64,000 nucleotides of DNA, taken from contig NZ_JAUXOD010000051.1 in assembly GCF_030682515.1 (NCBI RefSeq), positions 124,001 to 188,000 of the forward strand. The letters are read 5' to 3'. The notes beneath the pieces were generated by a model. That model was not told the origin of the DNA, did no database searches, and saw nothing but the letters and a program-made list of their open reading frames with translations. The position numbers were made by a program, and so were the translations under genes. Each line of letters begins with the position of its first letter. Position 1 is the first letter of the stretch. This document shows positions 17,407-27,227 of this stretch, piece by piece. Source of the stretch: Hoeflea sp. Lineage in GTDB: Bacteria > Pseudomonadota > Alphaproteobacteria > Rhizobiales > Rhizobiaceae.

Positions 17407-18102
17407 ATGACAGACATCCTCCAGTCGTTTTGCAGTTTTATCGAGAGTGCCGAGTTTCCCTGCGTGGGCGCCAAGTCGGCGCTAGCCCGCGACGCGCTCA
17501 CCCTGCTCGCCGTAGGCGCCATCGACAGCCCGGCCTCGGACGTCGAGATCCACCGCGCGCTCAACGCATTCAGCGCCAGCCTCGATCCCGACAGCCCGAT
17601 CGTGCGCTCCTTCGTGGCGATCTTCGACGGGCCGGACGGGCTTGGCGAGGAGGCCTTCGAGACGGCGCTGTGGAACCGGCTGCAGTCGCTGCACAATCTC
17701 GATGTGGTCAGCGGCCAGGCCTGGAGCGAGGTGGTGAACGCCGATCCGGACTCGCCGCATTTCTCCTTGAGCATCGGCGGCGAGCCGTTTTTCGTCATCG
17801 GGCTTCACCCGCACGCCTCGCGCCCGGCGCGGCGCTTCGAGAAGCCGGCGCTGGTGTTCAATTCGCACCTGCAGTTCGAAAAGCTCCGGGCCGACGGCCG
17901 CTTCGAGAAGATGAAAGAGATCATCCGCACGCGCGATGCGGCGCTGGCGGGCGACATCAACCCGATGCTCGACGACCATGGCGACGCGTCGGAAGCCCGC
18001 CAGTACAGCGGCCGCGCCGTGGACGAGGACTGGAAATGCCCGTTCGCGCCCCAGGACGTGGTTCCCGGAAAGGAAAAGACTCGCCAAGAGGATGTTGCCT
18101 GA
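17407..18102 (+). CDS. YqcI/YcgG family protein (GntA-like heme-dependent N-hydroxylase family)
   Basis: 231 residues from the ATG at 17407 (MTDILQSFC); the open frame runs further upstream without support. Family hallmarks are the FPCVGAKSAL segment near the N-terminus, FFVIGLHPHASRPARRF in the middle and the C-terminal EDWKCPF. Members include GntA, a heme enzyme that N-hydroxylates a guanidino nitrogen in guanitoxin synthesis, so a guanidine or amine oxidation is the best-founded guess. The stop is one base before the DUF1989 gene start, so the two are translationally coupled. Confidence 0.82.
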   Translation: MTDILQSFCSFIESAEFPCVGAKSALARDALTLLAVGAIDSPASDVEIHRALNAFSASLDPDSPIVRSFVAIFDGPDGLGEEAFETALWNRLQSLHNLDVVSGQAWSEVVNADPDSPHFSLSIGGEPFFVIGLHPHASRPARRFEKPALVFNSHLQFEKLRADGRFEKMKEIIRTRDAALAGDINPMLDDHGDASEARQYSGRAVDEDWKCPFAPQDVVPGKEKTRQEDVA

Positions 18103-18103
18103 G

Positions 18104-18694
18104 ATGACCCACCGCATTCCCCCCCGCAGCGGCACGGCCTTCGAACTCGGAAAGGGCCAATTGCTCACGGTGATCGATCCGGAGGGTGAGCAGGTCTCGG
18201 ACCTGGTGACCTTCAATGCCGAGGACAGCCGCGAATATCTCTCCTCGGGCCGGTCGATCGACTATGCCGGCCGAATCTACCTCAGCACCGGCGACACGCT
18301 CTATTCGAACCGTTCGGTCCCGATGCTCACCATCGTCGAGGACGAGGTGGGTCGCCACGATTTCAGCCTGACGCCCTGCTCGCGCGACACATTCCGCATT
18401 CTCTATGGCGACGCGGATCCGCATCCGGGCTGCCAGGGCAATCTGGAAACCGTGCTCGCGCCCTACGGCATCGTTCCGGATGCGATCCCGATCGCCTTCA
18501 ACGTGTTCATGCATGTGGCGGTCGACAGCGACAGCGGCGAGATCAAGGTGCTGCCGCCCTTGAGCAAGGCCGGCCAGAAAACCGTGTTCCGCGCCGAAAT
18601 GGACCTGATCGTGGGAATGACGGCCTGCTCCGCCGGCCAGTCCAACAATTTCCGCTACAAGCCGATCGACTACCGGATCGAGGACGCGGGGTGA
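18104..18694 (+). CDS. DUF1989 / urea carboxylase-associated family protein
   Basis: 196 residues. Matches DUF1989 by IPPRSGTAFELGKGQLLTVID, the EYLSSGRSIDYAGRIYLSTGD region, TPCSRDTFRILYGD, HPGCQGNLETVLAPYG and MTACSAGQSNNFRYKPI. The conserved cysteines and histidine suggest a metal site. Relatives include the two carboxyguanidine deiminase subunits of guanidine degradation, formerly called urea carboxylase-associated proteins, so C-N hydrolysis of a guanidino-derived compound is plausible. It is coupled to the YqcI/YcgG gene. Only one DUF1989 protein is present here and no urea or guanidine carboxylase, so this is not the standard pathway. Confidence 0.85.
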   Translation: MTHRIPPRSGTAFELGKGQLLTVIDPEGEQVSDLVTFNAEDSREYLSSGRSIDYAGRIYLSTGDTLYSNRSVPMLTIVEDEVGRHDFSLTPCSRDTFRILYGDADPHPGCQGNLETVLAPYGIVPDAIPIAFNVFMHVAVDSDSGEIKVLPPLSKAGQKTVFRAEMDLIVGMTACSAGQSNNFRYKPIDYRIEDAG

Positions 18695-18704
18695 CGTTCC
18701 TGAT

Positions 18705-20255
18705 CTAGAAAATCACCTTCGGCAGCCAGGTGGCCAGTTGCGGCAGCATCCAGACCAGCGAGATGCCGACGATCTGCAGGCCGAAGAAGGGGACGACCCC
18801 GGCATAGATCTGGCCGGTGGTGATCTCGGGGGGTGCAGCGCCGCGCAGGTAGAACAGCGAGAAGCCGAAGGGCGGGGTGAGGAAGCTTGTCTGCAGGTTG
18901 ATCGCCAGCAGCACGCCGAGCCAGATCGGGTCATGGCCCATGACGATCAGCGTCGGCGCGATCAGCGGCAGCACGATCACCGAGATCTCGACGAAATCGA
19001 GGAAGAAGCCGAGCACGAAGACGAAGGCCATGCAGAACAGCAGCGCGCCCATCGGCCCGCCCGGCATGTTGGTGAGGATATGGGAGACCCGCTCCTCGCC
19101 ACCGAGCCCGATGAAGACCAGCGAGAACATGCCCGCCGCAAGAATCGTGGCGAAGATCATCGCCGTCATGGTGAGGGTGGAATCGACCGCGCCGTGCAGG
19201 CTCCGATTGCGCAAGGTCGCATAAAGCGCCGCGATGATCGCCACCGCGCCGATGAGGGTGAGCACCATGTAGAGGCCGCCGGCGGCAAGCGAGGCGAATT
19301 CCAGATCGTTGCGCTGCAGGCGGACCGGAAACAGGCCGGCGAGGATGGCGAGGCAGACCAGCGCCGCCGTGCCGAAGAGGATGAGGCGCGGGTTGGTGCC
19401 GACCCTTATACCCGCCATCAGCAGGGCGCCGATGGCGCCCACGGCGGCGGCCTCGGTGGGCGTGGCTATGCCGCCGAGGATCGCGCCCAGAACGGCGAAG
19501 ATCAGCAGCACCGGCGGCACGATCGCCGAAAGGATTTCGCGCCGGTCGGGCTTGGGCGTGTCGAGCTTGGCTGGCGGCATGTCGCCGGGACGGACAAAGC
19601 CCAGCACCAGGATGTAGATGAGGTAAAGCGCCACCAGGGTAAAGCCGGGAATGATGGCGGCGGCGAAGAACTGGCCCACCGACAGGGCTTCGACGGAGAA
19701 CTTGCCCTGCTCGTACTGCGCCTGCTGGTAGGCGTTGGACATGACATCGGCCAGGATGATCAGGAGCGTCGAGGGCGGGATGATCTGTCCCAGCGTGCCC
19801 GCGGTGCAGACGATGCCCGAGGCAACGCGCGGATCATAGCCGGCACGCAGCATGGTGGGCAGCGCGATCATGCCCATGGCCACCACCGTGGCGCCGACGA
19901 TGCCGGTGGACGCCGCCAGCAGCGCGCCCACCAGAACCACGGAGATGCCCAGGCCCCCGCGCAGCTGCCCGAACAGCCGGCCCATGGTGTCGAGCAGCTC
20001 CTCGGCGATGCGGCTTTTCTCCAGCACCGCGCCCATCAGCACGAACAGCGGGATGGCGATCAGCACCTGGTTGGAGATCAGGCCGAAGATGCGCTGGCCG
20101 GTGGCGCCCATCAGGCTGATGTCCATGACGCCCATGACCCAGCCCAAATAGGCGAACACGACGGCGACGCCCGCGATCGAGAACGACACGGGAAAGCCCA
20201 AAAGGATGGCGCCGATCAGCGCCGCGAACATGATCAGATCGAGATAAGCGCTCAT
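18705..20255 (-). CDS. dctM: TRAP transporter large permease (DctM), system 3
   Basis: 516 residues, longer than systems 1 and 2 because of an extra hydrophobic stretch between about residues 265 and 360, a form common for large subunits paired with TakP-like receptors. TRAP signatures are GFPVSFSIAGVAVVFAYLG, GTLGQIIPPSTLLIIL and SFLTPPFGFSLFYLRGA. The ATG overlaps the dctQ stop by four bases. It is the last gene of the hutIHGU-TRAP transcription unit and converges with the DUF1989 gene 10 bases away. Confidence 0.94.
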   Translation of the reverse strand: MSAYLDLIMFAALIGAILLGFPVSFSIAGVAVVFAYLGWVMGVMDISLMGATGQRIFGLISNQVLIAIPLFVLMGAVLEKSRIAEELLDTMGRLFGQLRGGLGISVVLVGALLAASTGIVGATVVAMGMIALPTMLRAGYDPRVASGIVCTAGTLGQIIPPSTLLIILADVMSNAYQQAQYEQGKFSVEALSVGQFFAAAIIPGFTLVALYLIYILVLGFVRPGDMPPAKLDTPKPDRREILSAIVPPVLLIFAVLGAILGGIATPTEAAAVGAIGALLMAGIRVGTNPRLILFGTAALVCLAILAGLFPVRLQRNDLEFASLAAGGLYMVLTLIGAVAIIAALYATLRNRSLHGAVDSTLTMTAMIFATILAAGMFSLVFIGLGGEERVSHILTNMPGGPMGALLFCMAFVFVLGFFLDFVEISVIVLPLIAPTLIVMGHDPIWLGVLLAINLQTSFLTPPFGFSLFYLRGAAPPEITTGQIYAGVVPFFGLQIVGISLVWMLPQLATWLPKVIF

Positions 20256-20764
20256 GCACTTGCCTCCGGCGCGGCATTCCGGGGCAAAAGCAGCCGGATC
20301 AGCAGCGACAGGGACTGGATCATGAGAAGAATGCAGAAGGCGGGAATGAGGGTCTTGAGCAGGAACACGGCCTCGATGCCGCCCACGGAAATCGGGCCTT
20401 CGAGGATCCTCCAGGAATTGCGCACCGAAGGCCAGGACCAGTAGAGGATCACCAGCATCGACGGAATCAGCAGGAAGATGTGGCCGAATATATCGATGCC
20501 GCGCCGGGTCGCCGGTTTCGCCTTAGCGTAGAAGACGTCGACGCGGACATGCTTGTCGACCAGCAGCGTGTAGGCGGCACCCAGCATGAACAGCGTCGCA
20601 TGCATGTAGAGAACGCTCTCCTGGACGGCGATGATGTTGTAGCCGAACACGTAGCGGCCAACCACGATGCCGAACTGGACCAGCACCATCAGCAGCGCCA
20701 GCCAGCGGATCACGGTCGCCGTCACCCGGCTGATCATATCGAGACTATCGGCCAGACGCAGCAT
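20252..20764 (-). CDS. dctQ: TRAP transporter small permease (DctQ), system 3
   Basis: 170 residues from the ATG at 20764, which has a GAGGGGA Shine-Dalgarno; the open frame extends to 20863 through an intercistronic hairpin and is not coding there. Four helices and the family motifs QFGIVVGRYVFGYNIIAVQE and DKHVRVDVFYAKAKPATRRG are visible. It belongs to the transporter that follows hutU. Confidence 0.93.
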   Translation of the reverse strand: MLRLADSLDMISRVTATVIRWLALLMVLVQFGIVVGRYVFGYNIIAVQESVLYMHATLFMLGAAYTLLVDKHVRVDVFYAKAKPATRRGIDIFGHIFLLIPSMLVILYWSWPSVRNSWRILEGPISVGGIEAVFLLKTLIPAFCILLMIQSLSLLIRLLLPRNAAPEASA

Positions 20765-20787
20765 GCGGTCCCCTCTCACCGTGAGTG

Positions 20788-20817
20788 TCCGGCGCGGGGT
20801 CGAAGCCCCGCGCCGGA
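20788..20817 (-). terminator. perfect hairpin between dctP and dctQ of system 3
   Basis: TCCGGCGCGGGG pairs with CCCCGCGCCGGA over 12 bp around a 6-nt loop, 17 bases after the dctP stop. No U-run follows on the minus strand. Probable role: protecting the abundant receptor message from 3-prime decay or attenuating membrane-subunit expression. Confidence 0.6.
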
Positions 20818-20834
20818 TGGTTGGTTGGTTGCGC

Positions 20835-21923
20835 TCAGTAGCCCATGACCGAGGCGCGGGCATTCATCTGCCCGTTGTCGGCATAGGTCATGTAGCTGCC
20901 CACCAGATCGCGATAGGCGAGGTAGCTCTCGGTGATGCGCTTGACCAGTTCATCGTCGTTCTGGCGCAGCTCGTCAACGACCTCTTCGGCCGCCTTGCCC
21001 ATGGCCACGATCACATCGTCAGGCAGCTTGCGGACGATGACACCGTGCTCGGAGACCAGAGTCTTGAGCGACTGGGCGTGCTTGGTGGTGTATTCGGTCC
21101 AGACCGGGTTGTAGAGACTTTCGCAGGCCAGACCCACCACCTGCTTGAGATCGTCCGGCAGTTCCTCATAGGCCTTGGCGTTGACGCCGCATTCTTCGGC
21201 CGAGGACGGCTCGCCGACACCCGGCCAGTAGTAGTTCTTGGCGACCTGGTAGAAGCCGAGCGCCGAATCGGTCCAGGGACCGATGAACTCGCCCGCATCG
21301 AGCGCACCGGTCTGCAGCGCCTGGAACATCGGCGGTCCGCCCATGGCTTCGGCCGCCATACCCATCTTGGTGGCCATTTCGGAAGCGAGGCCGGTGGTGC
21401 GGAACTTCAGGCCCTTCAAGTCTTCGACCGAGTTGATCTCGTTGCGGAACCAGCCCGCCCACTGCGGACCCGAATTGCCGCACAGGAACGGCTTGACGCC
21501 GAAGCGGCCATACATTTCGTCATAGAGCGCCTGGCCGCCGCCATGCTGCATCCAGCCGAACTGCTCGTCGGCGCGCAGGCCGAAGGGCTGCGAGCCAAAC
21601 AGCAGGATGCCCTTGGACTTCGAACCCCAATAGGCGGGAACGGCGTGATAGAGTTCCGCCGTGCCTTCCGAGACAGCGTCAAAGACGCCGGGACCGGGGA
21701 CGATTTCACCGGCGGCGAAAAGCTTGACCTCGATGCGGCCGCCCGACAGCGTGGTGATGCGGTCGGCCAGAAGCTGGGCGGCGACACCGGGGCCCGGCAG
21801 GTTCTTGGGCCAGGCGGTGACCATCTTCCATTCGCGCTTGTCCTGCGCGATGGCCGGGGTGGAAAGCGTTGCTGCCGCGGCTGCGCCAACGAGGCCGGTC
21901 TTCAGGAATTTTCTTCTTTGCAT
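20835..21923 (-). CDS. TRAP substrate-binding protein, TakP-type, system 3 (hut-linked)
   Basis: 362 residues from the ATG at 21923 (AGAGGA seven bases upstream). The N-terminus MQRRKFLKTGLVGAAAAATL is a Tat-like leader (RRKF), as in many TakP-type receptors. The body has EWKMVTAWPKNLPGPG, VEDLKGLKFRTTGLASEMA with the ligand Arg, and the LDAGEFIGPWTD segment typical of the alpha-keto acid subfamily. It starts 24 bases after hutU, so it is transcribed with histidine-degradation genes. The ligand may be urocanate, imidazole-propionate or another histidine-related carboxylate (inference). Confidence 0.92.
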   Translation of the reverse strand: MQRRKFLKTGLVGAAAAATLSTPAIAQDKREWKMVTAWPKNLPGPGVAAQLLADRITTLSGGRIEVKLFAAGEIVPGPGVFDAVSEGTAELYHAVPAYWGSKSKGILLFGSQPFGLRADEQFGWMQHGGGQALYDEMYGRFGVKPFLCGNSGPQWAGWFRNEINSVEDLKGLKFRTTGLASEMATKMGMAAEAMGGPPMFQALQTGALDAGEFIGPWTDSALGFYQVAKNYYWPGVGEPSSAEECGVNAKAYEELPDDLKQVVGLACESLYNPVWTEYTTKHAQSLKTLVSEHGVIVRKLPDDVIVAMGKAAEEVVDELRQNDDELVKRITESYLAYRDLVGSYMTYADNGQMNARASVMGY

Positions 21924-21946
21924 GATAGTTCCTCTCGTTTTTGTGT

Positions 21947-23629
21947 TCATCCAAGGATTGCGGGCAGGTTGAGCCCGTGTTCGCGCGCGCAGTCGAGCGC
22001 GATCTCGTAGCCGGCGTCGGCGTGGCGCCAGACGCCGGAAGCAGGGTCGTTCCAGAGCACGCGCTCAAGCCGGCGGGCGGCGGCCTCGGTGCCGTCGGCG
22101 ACGACCACCATGCCGGAATGCTGGGAAAAGCCCATGCCGACGCCGCCGCCATGGTGGATCGACACCCAGGTGGCGCCCGAGGCGGTGTTGACCAGCGCGT
22201 TCAGAAGCGGCCAGTCGCTGACGGCGTCGGAGCCGTCCTTCATCGCCTCGGTCTCGCGGTTGGGCGAGGCGACGGAGCCCGAATCAAGGTGATCACGGCC
22301 GATGACGATGGGGGCCTTCAGTTCGCCCGAGGCCACCATCTCGTTGAAAGCCAGGCCGGCGCGGTGGCGGTCGCCGAGACCGATCCAGCAGATGCGGGCG
22401 GGCAGGCCCTGGAAGGCAATGCGCTCGCGCGCCATGTCGAGCCAGGCATGCAGATGGGCGTTGTCGGGGAACAATTCCTTCATCTTGGCGTCGGTCTTGT
22501 AGATGTCCTCGGGATCGCCCGACAGCGCCACCCAGCGGAACGGGCCGATGCCGCGGCAGAACAGTGGGCGGATATAGGCCGGCACGAAGCCCGGGAAGGC
22601 GAAGGCGTTTTCCAGACCCTCGTCCTGGGCCACCTGGCGGATGTTGTTGCCGTAGTCGAGCGTCGGCACGCCGGCGTTCCAGAAATCCACCATGGCCGCG
22701 ACATGAGCCTTCATGCTGGCCCTGGCAGCGGTCTCGACCGCCTTCGGGTCGCTCTCCTGCTTCTCGCGCCATTCGGCCACGTTCCAGCCCTGCGGCAGAT
22801 AACCATGCAGCGGATCATGCGCCGAAGTCTGGTCGGTGACGATGTCGGGGCGCGGGCCGCCCGCCTTCATGCGGGCTGCGAGTTCGATGAAGACGTCGGC
22901 GGCGTTACCGAGCAGGCCCACGGACTTGGCTTCGCCCGCCTTGGTCCATTGGTCGATTATGGCCAGCGCCTCGTCGAGCGAATGGGCCTTGGCATCGACA
23001 TAGCGGGTGCGCAGGCGGAAATCGATGCGGGTCTCGTCGCACTCGACGGCGAGGCAGCAGGCGCCGGCCATCACCGCAGCGAGCGGCTGGGCGCCGCCCA
23101 TGCCGCCAAGCCCGCCGGTGAGGATCCACTTGCCCTTGAGATCGCCGCCATAATGCTGGCGCCCGGCCTCGGCGAAGGTCTCGAAGGTGCCCTGGACGAT
23201 GCCCTGCGTGCCGATATAGATCCAGGAGCCGGCAGTCATCTGGCCGTACATGGCGAGGCCGCGCTTGTCCAACTCGTTGAAATGGTCCCAGTTGGCCCAG
23301 TGCGGCACGAGGTTCGAATTGGCGATCAGCACGCGCGGCGCGTCGACATGGGTGCGGACCACGGCAACGGGCTTGCCGGATTGGACGACCAGCGTCTCGT
23401 CGTCGTTCAGGCTCTTGAGACTCGCGATGATCTGGTCAAAATCCTTCCAGGTGCGCGCCGCCCGGCCGATGCCGCCATAGACCACCAGCTCATGCGGGTT
23501 CTCGGCCACGTCTGGGTGCAGATTGTTCATCAGCATCCGCATCGGCGCTTCGGTCAGCCAGCTCTTGGCGGTGATCTCGGTGCCGGTCGGCGGATAGACG
23601 TCGCGCTGATTGTGTCTCGGATTGGTCAT
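21947..23629 (-). CDS. hutU: urocanate hydratase
   Basis: 560 residues, full length. Converts urocanate to 4-imidazolone-5-propionate using tightly bound NAD+ as electrophile. The family signature [16 protein letters not shown] is intact, with the active-site cysteine at position 414, and the NAD-binding [19 protein letters not shown] motif is present. The ATG overlaps the hutG stop by four bases. Histidine-route order is hutH, then hutU, hutI, hutF and hutG, all present in this window. Confidence 0.97.
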   Translation of the reverse strand: MTNPRHNQRDVYPPTGTEITAKSWLTEAPMRMLMNNLHPDVAENPHELVVYGGIGRAARTWKDFDQIIASLKSLNDDETLVVQSGKPVAVVRTHVDAPRVLIANSNLVPHWANWDHFNELDKRGLAMYGQMTAGSWIYIGTQGIVQGTFETFAEAGRQHYGGDLKGKWILTGGLGGMGGAQPLAAVMAGACCLAVECDETRIDFRLRTRYVDAKAHSLDEALAIIDQWTKAGEAKSVGLLGNAADVFIELAARMKAGGPRPDIVTDQTSAHDPLHGYLPQGWNVAEWREKQESDPKAVETAARASMKAHVAAMVDFWNAGVPTLDYGNNIRQVAQDEGLENAFAFPGFVPAYIRPLFCRGIGPFRWVALSGDPEDIYKTDAKMKELFPDNAHLHAWLDMARERIAFQGLPARICWIGLGDRHRAGLAFNEMVASGELKAPIVIGRDHLDSGSVASPNRETEAMKDGSDAVSDWPLLNALVNTASGATWVSIHHGGGVGMGFSQHSGMVVVADGTEAAARRLERVLWNDPASGVWRHADAGYEIALDCAREHGLNLPAILG

Positions 23630-24426
23630 GAACGGCCTCCCAATGATGCTGCAAGCTCAGCAACTGAATTCAGAATGGTCTTGAGGTGAACGCGCAGCCG
23701 GTCGGCCTTCTCCGGATCGTAATCGAACGGCAGGCTTTCGGCGGCGAGATGCGTGCTCTGCGCCAGCTCCATCTGGATGGCGTGGAGATTGTCGGCGGGC
23801 CGGCCGTAGTGGCGCGTGGTCCAGCCGCCCTTGAAGCGGCCGTTGAGGATGCTGGTGTAGCCTTCCGCCCCTGCGCAGATGTCGGCCACTATCGCCTCGA
23901 TCACCGGGGCGCAGGTGGTGCCGTTGTTGGTGCCGATGTTGAAATCGGGAAGCGTGCCTTCGAAAAGGAACGGGATGTGCGAGCGGATCGAGTGGCAATC
24001 ATAGAGGATCGCCACGCCGTGGGCGGCGCGGACACGCGTGAGCTCGGCCTCGAGCGCCGCATGATAGGGCGCGTGCCAGGCGAGCCGGCGCGCCTCGATC
24101 TCGGCCTCATCCGGTTCGTCGAGCCATAGCGGCTCTCCGTCGAAATCGGTCATCGGCACAAGGCCGGTGGTGTTCTGGCCGGGATAGAGGCTCGCGCCCG
24201 ATGGATCGCGGTTGGCGTCGATGACGTAACGGTGGAAATTGGCGCGCACCGTGGTGACGCCGTCGATCAAGCCGTCATAGAGGCGGTCAATGTGCCAGTC
24301 GGTGTCACCCAGCGTCCGTCCGAGCGGGGTCAGCCGCGCGAAGATGTCGTCGGGCACGAAGGTGCCCGTGTGCGGCAGGCCGAGAACCAGCGGTCCATCG
24401 CCGCGCCTGACCTCGACCGGGGTCAC
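23626..24426 (-). CDS. hutG: N-formylglutamate deformylase
   Basis: 266 residues from the GTG at 24426, which overlaps the hutH stop as GTGA; the longer open frame to 24633 is shadow coding inside hutH. It hydrolyses N-formylglutamate to glutamate and formate, the last step of the five-step histidine route. Motifs typical of the FGase family: [28 protein letters not shown] (metal or catalytic His) and [13 protein letters not shown]. Its presence together with hutF shows that the formylglutamate branch, not direct formiminoglutamase, is used. Confidence 0.95.
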   Translation of the reverse strand: MTPVEVRRGDGPLVLGLPHTGTFVPDDIFARLTPLGRTLGDTDWHIDRLYDGLIDGVTTVRANFHRYVIDANRDPSGASLYPGQNTTGLVPMTDFDGEPLWLDEPDEAEIEARRLAWHAPYHAALEAELTRVRAAHGVAILYDCHSIRSHIPFLFEGTLPDFNIGTNNGTTCAPVIEAIVADICAGAEGYTSILNGRFKGGWTTRHYGRPADNLHAIQMELAQSTHLAAESLPFDYDPEKADRLRVHLKTILNSVAELAASLGGRS

Positions 24427-25964
24427 GCCGCCTCTCCCTGAAGCAGGCTCGCCACGTCGCATTCGCCCTGCACCCTGCCCTCGGCCACCAGCGCAGCCGC
24501 CCTGGCAATGTCGCCTGCCATGAAGCGGTCGTCCGTCAATGTGGCGATTTCCGAGCGGATCAGCGCGAGCGCCGACTGCAGCACCGGGCTCGTGACCAGC
24601 GGCGCGCGGAACTCGACGCCCTGCGCCGCGCACATCAGCTCGACGCCGATGATGACATTCAAATTGTCGTTCATCCGCTTCAGGCGCCGCGCGCCGTGGG
24701 CCGCCATGGAAACATGGTCTTCCTGGTTGGCAGACGTGGGCGTGGAATCGGTCGAGCAGGGATTGGCCAGATGCTTGTTCTCGCTCATCAAAGCAGCGGT
24801 GGTGACCTCGGCGATCATCAGCCCGGAATTCAATCCCGGCGCGGGCGTGAGGAACGGCGGCAGGTCGAAGGACAGCGTCGGGTCGACCATCAGCGCCACG
24901 CGGCGCTGGGAGATGGCGCCGATTTCGGCAATCGCAAGCGCGATCTGGTCGGCGGCAAAGGCCACCGGCTCGGCGTGGAAATTGCCGCCCGAGACGATCT
25001 TGCCTTCCTTGACCAGAACCAGCGGATTGTCAGAGACGGCATTGGCCTCGATTTCGAGCGTCTGGCCGGAAAACCTGAGCAAGTCGAGCGCAGCACCCGC
25101 CACCTGCGGCTGGCAGCGGATGCAGTAGGGATCCTGGACGCGGGCATCGCCCTCGCGGTGGCTTTCGCGGATCACCGAGCCCGCCATCACCGCGCGCATG
25201 GCGCGGGCGACGTCGATCTGGCCGCGATGGCCGCGAAAGGCGTGGATGCCTTCCTCGAGCGGCGCGGTCGAGCCCATGATCGCGTCGGTCGACAAGCAGG
25301 AGGAGACGACACTCGCCTCGAGATTGCGGATGGCCGAGAAATAGCCGGTGAGCGCGCAGGCGGTGGAAAACTGCGTGCCGTTGATGAGGCCCAGGCCTTC
25401 CTTCGGCGCGAGCACGGCCGGCTCGACGCCTGCGGCTGCAAGCGCTTCGGCGGCGGGCATGCGTTCACTGTTGAATACCGCCTCGCCCTCGCCGATCATG
25501 GCTGCGGCCATGTGCGCAAGCGGCGCGAGATCGCCCGAGGCGCCGACGGAGCCCTGGCTCGGGATCACCGGTGTGACGCCCTTGGCGAGCATGTCCTGGA
25601 TCACCGACAAGGTCTTCCAGGTGATGCCCGACGCGCCGCGGCCGGCGGACAGGAGCTTGAGCGCCATCATCAGCCGTGTGGTGGCGACATCGAGCGGCTC
25701 GCCCACGCCGCAGCAGTGCGACAGGATGAGATTGCGCTGCAATTGCGCGGTGTCGCCGGGCTTGATGCGGACGCTGGCCAGCTTGCCGAAGCCGGTGTTG
25801 ACGCCATAGACGGCCTCGTCGCCCGCGGCGGCCTGGCGCACCAGCGCGGCGGCGGCCTCGATGCCCGGGAGGGCGCTGTCATCGAGAACAACAGCCGCGC
25901 CGGTGCGCCAGATCTCCTCAAGTTGGCCAAGTGTCGCCTGGCCGGGCACGAGCGTCAGCGTCAC
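24423..25964 (-). CDS. hutH: histidine ammonia-lyase
   Basis: 513 residues from the GTG at 25964, which follows GGAGG by six bases and overlaps the hutI stop as GTGA. It removes ammonia from histidine to form urocanate. The self-processing MIO electrophile comes from A142-S143-G144 in [14 protein letters not shown], and the serine number matches the reference bacterial enzyme, supporting the chosen start. Other family landmarks are [12 protein letters not shown] and [14 protein letters not shown]. Confidence 0.97.
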   Translation of the reverse strand: MTLTLVPGQATLGQLEEIWRTGAAVVLDDSALPGIEAAAALVRQAAAGDEAVYGVNTGFGKLASVRIKPGDTAQLQRNLILSHCCGVGEPLDVATTRLMMALKLLSAGRGASGITWKTLSVIQDMLAKGVTPVIPSQGSVGASGDLAPLAHMAAAMIGEGEAVFNSERMPAAEALAAAGVEPAVLAPKEGLGLINGTQFSTACALTGYFSAIRNLEASVVSSCLSTDAIMGSTAPLEEGIHAFRGHRGQIDVARAMRAVMAGSVIRESHREGDARVQDPYCIRCQPQVAGAALDLLRFSGQTLEIEANAVSDNPLVLVKEGKIVSGGNFHAEPVAFAADQIALAIAEIGAISQRRVALMVDPTLSFDLPPFLTPAPGLNSGLMIAEVTTAALMSENKHLANPCSTDSTPTSANQEDHVSMAAHGARRLKRMNDNLNVIIGVELMCAAQGVEFRAPLVTSPVLQSALALIRSEIATLTDDRFMAGDIARAAALVAEGRVQGECDVASLLQGEAA

Positions 25965-27154
25965 AGTTCGCCTCCAAAGATCCGCTTCCACAGCGGGTTA
26001 AAGCCTATGCGGTAGGCCAGTTCGGCCGGGTGTTCGATGTCCCAGATCGCAAGATCGGCCCGCAGGCCGGGTGCGATCCGGCCAACATCCTCAAGACCGA
26101 GCGCGCGCGCCGCGTTGACCGTGACGCCCAAAAGCGCCTCTTCCGGCGTCATGCGGAACAGGGTGCAGGCCATGTTCATGGACAGCAGCAGCGAGGACAT
26201 CGGCGAGGAGCCGGGATTGCAATCGGTGGCGACCGCCATCGGCACGCCATGGGCGCGGAACGCCGCAATCGGCGGAGCCACGGCCTCGCGCAATGTGTAG
26301 AAGGCGCCGGGCAGGATCACGGCGACGGAGCCGGATTCGGCCATGGCCTGGGCGTCCTCATCATTGGCGTATTCGAGATGATCGGCGGAGAGCGCGCCAT
26401 AGCGGGCGGCAAGCTGCGCGCCGCCGAGATTGGACAATTGCTCGGCATGGAGTTTCACCGGAATTCCGAGTGAGCGGGCCTTGTCGAACACGCGGGCGAT
26501 CTGTTGGGGCGAGAAGGCGATGCCCTCGCAGAACCCGTCCACCGCATCGACCAGTTCTCCCGCATGCGCGGCTTCCAGTCCCGGAATGCAGACCTCGTCG
26601 ATATAGGCGTCAGGGCGGCCCTTGTATTCCGGCGGAGTTGCATGGGCGCCGAGATAGCTGGTCCTGACCCGGACCGACCTTTGCTGCGCAACGGCACGCG
26701 CCACGCGCAGCATCTTGAGCTCGGTGTCGATGTCGAGGCCGTAGCCGGACTTGATCTCGATCGTGGCGACACCCTCGGCGATCATGGCGTCGACACGGGC
26801 GAGCGCGCCCTGGAGCAGTTCCGCTTCCGACGCCCCACGGGTGGCCGAAACGGTGGAGACGATGCCGCCGCCGGCGCGGGCAACCTCTTCGTAAGTGGCA
26901 CCTTCGAGCCGCATCTCGAACTCGCGGGCGCGGTTGCCGCCATGGACCACATGGGTGTGGCAATCGATGAGGGCGGGCGTGACCACCCGGCCTTCGAGAT
27001 CCATCGTCTCTTGATCACCAAATTCCGCGGGCAGATCGCGCATCGGACCTGCCCACGCAATGCGGCCCTCGGCCATTGCCACGGCGCCCTGCCCCACCAG
27101 CCCGTAGGCCGGTGCGCCGTCCATCGTCGCCAGCGTTGCGTTGGTCAGAAGCAT
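25961..27154 (-). CDS. hutI: imidazolonepropionase
   Basis: 397-residue amidohydrolase that opens imidazolonepropionate to N-formimino-glutamate. Metal ligands are in [38 protein letters not shown] and the [10 protein letters not shown] strand. It is the first gene of the hutI-hutH-hutG-hutU-TRAP operon, with a near-consensus promoter 32-60 bases upstream. The length is normal for the family (about 400). Confidence 0.97.
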   Translation of the reverse strand: MLLTNATLATMDGAPAYGLVGQGAVAMAEGRIAWAGPMRDLPAEFGDQETMDLEGRVVTPALIDCHTHVVHGGNRAREFEMRLEGATYEEVARAGGGIVSTVSATRGASEAELLQGALARVDAMIAEGVATIEIKSGYGLDIDTELKMLRVARAVAQQRSVRVRTSYLGAHATPPEYKGRPDAYIDEVCIPGLEAAHAGELVDAVDGFCEGIAFSPQQIARVFDKARSLGIPVKLHAEQLSNLGGAQLAARYGALSADHLEYANDEDAQAMAESGSVAVILPGAFYTLREAVAPPIAAFRAHGVPMAVATDCNPGSSPMSSLLLSMNMACTLFRMTPEEALLGVTVNAARALGLEDVGRIAPGLRADLAIWDIEHPAELAYRIGFNPLWKRIFGGEL

Positions 27155-27181
27155 TTTTCGTCCTTGTTATGTCGGCGGTAT

Positions 27182-27214
27182 TTGACTATAAGTATATACA
27201 TATTAATCTGTCAA
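27182..27214. promoter_or_regulatory. divergent hutI/hutF promoters with probable HutC operator
   Basis: The 73-bp gap between hutI and hutF holds a very AT-rich island. On the minus strand, TTGACA (27209-27214), 17 bases, TTATAG (27186-27191) is a near-ideal sigma-70 promoter for hutI. On the plus strand, TTGACT (27182-27187), 16 bases, TAATCT (27204-27209) could serve hutF. The palindrome GTATATAC (27192-27199) lies inside both spacers and matches the TGTATATACA-type operator known for HutC, which is encoded just downstream of hutF. Confidence 0.75.
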
Positions 27215-27227
27215 GAGGCGCGAAAGC

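Noticed and set aside
18738-20444. 568-codon plus-strand open frame
   Set aside because: Antisense to TRAP system 3 permeases; His/Arg/Asp-rich shadow.
21941-23689. 582-codon plus-strand open frame
   Set aside because: Antisense to hutU, whose full-length family match is certain.
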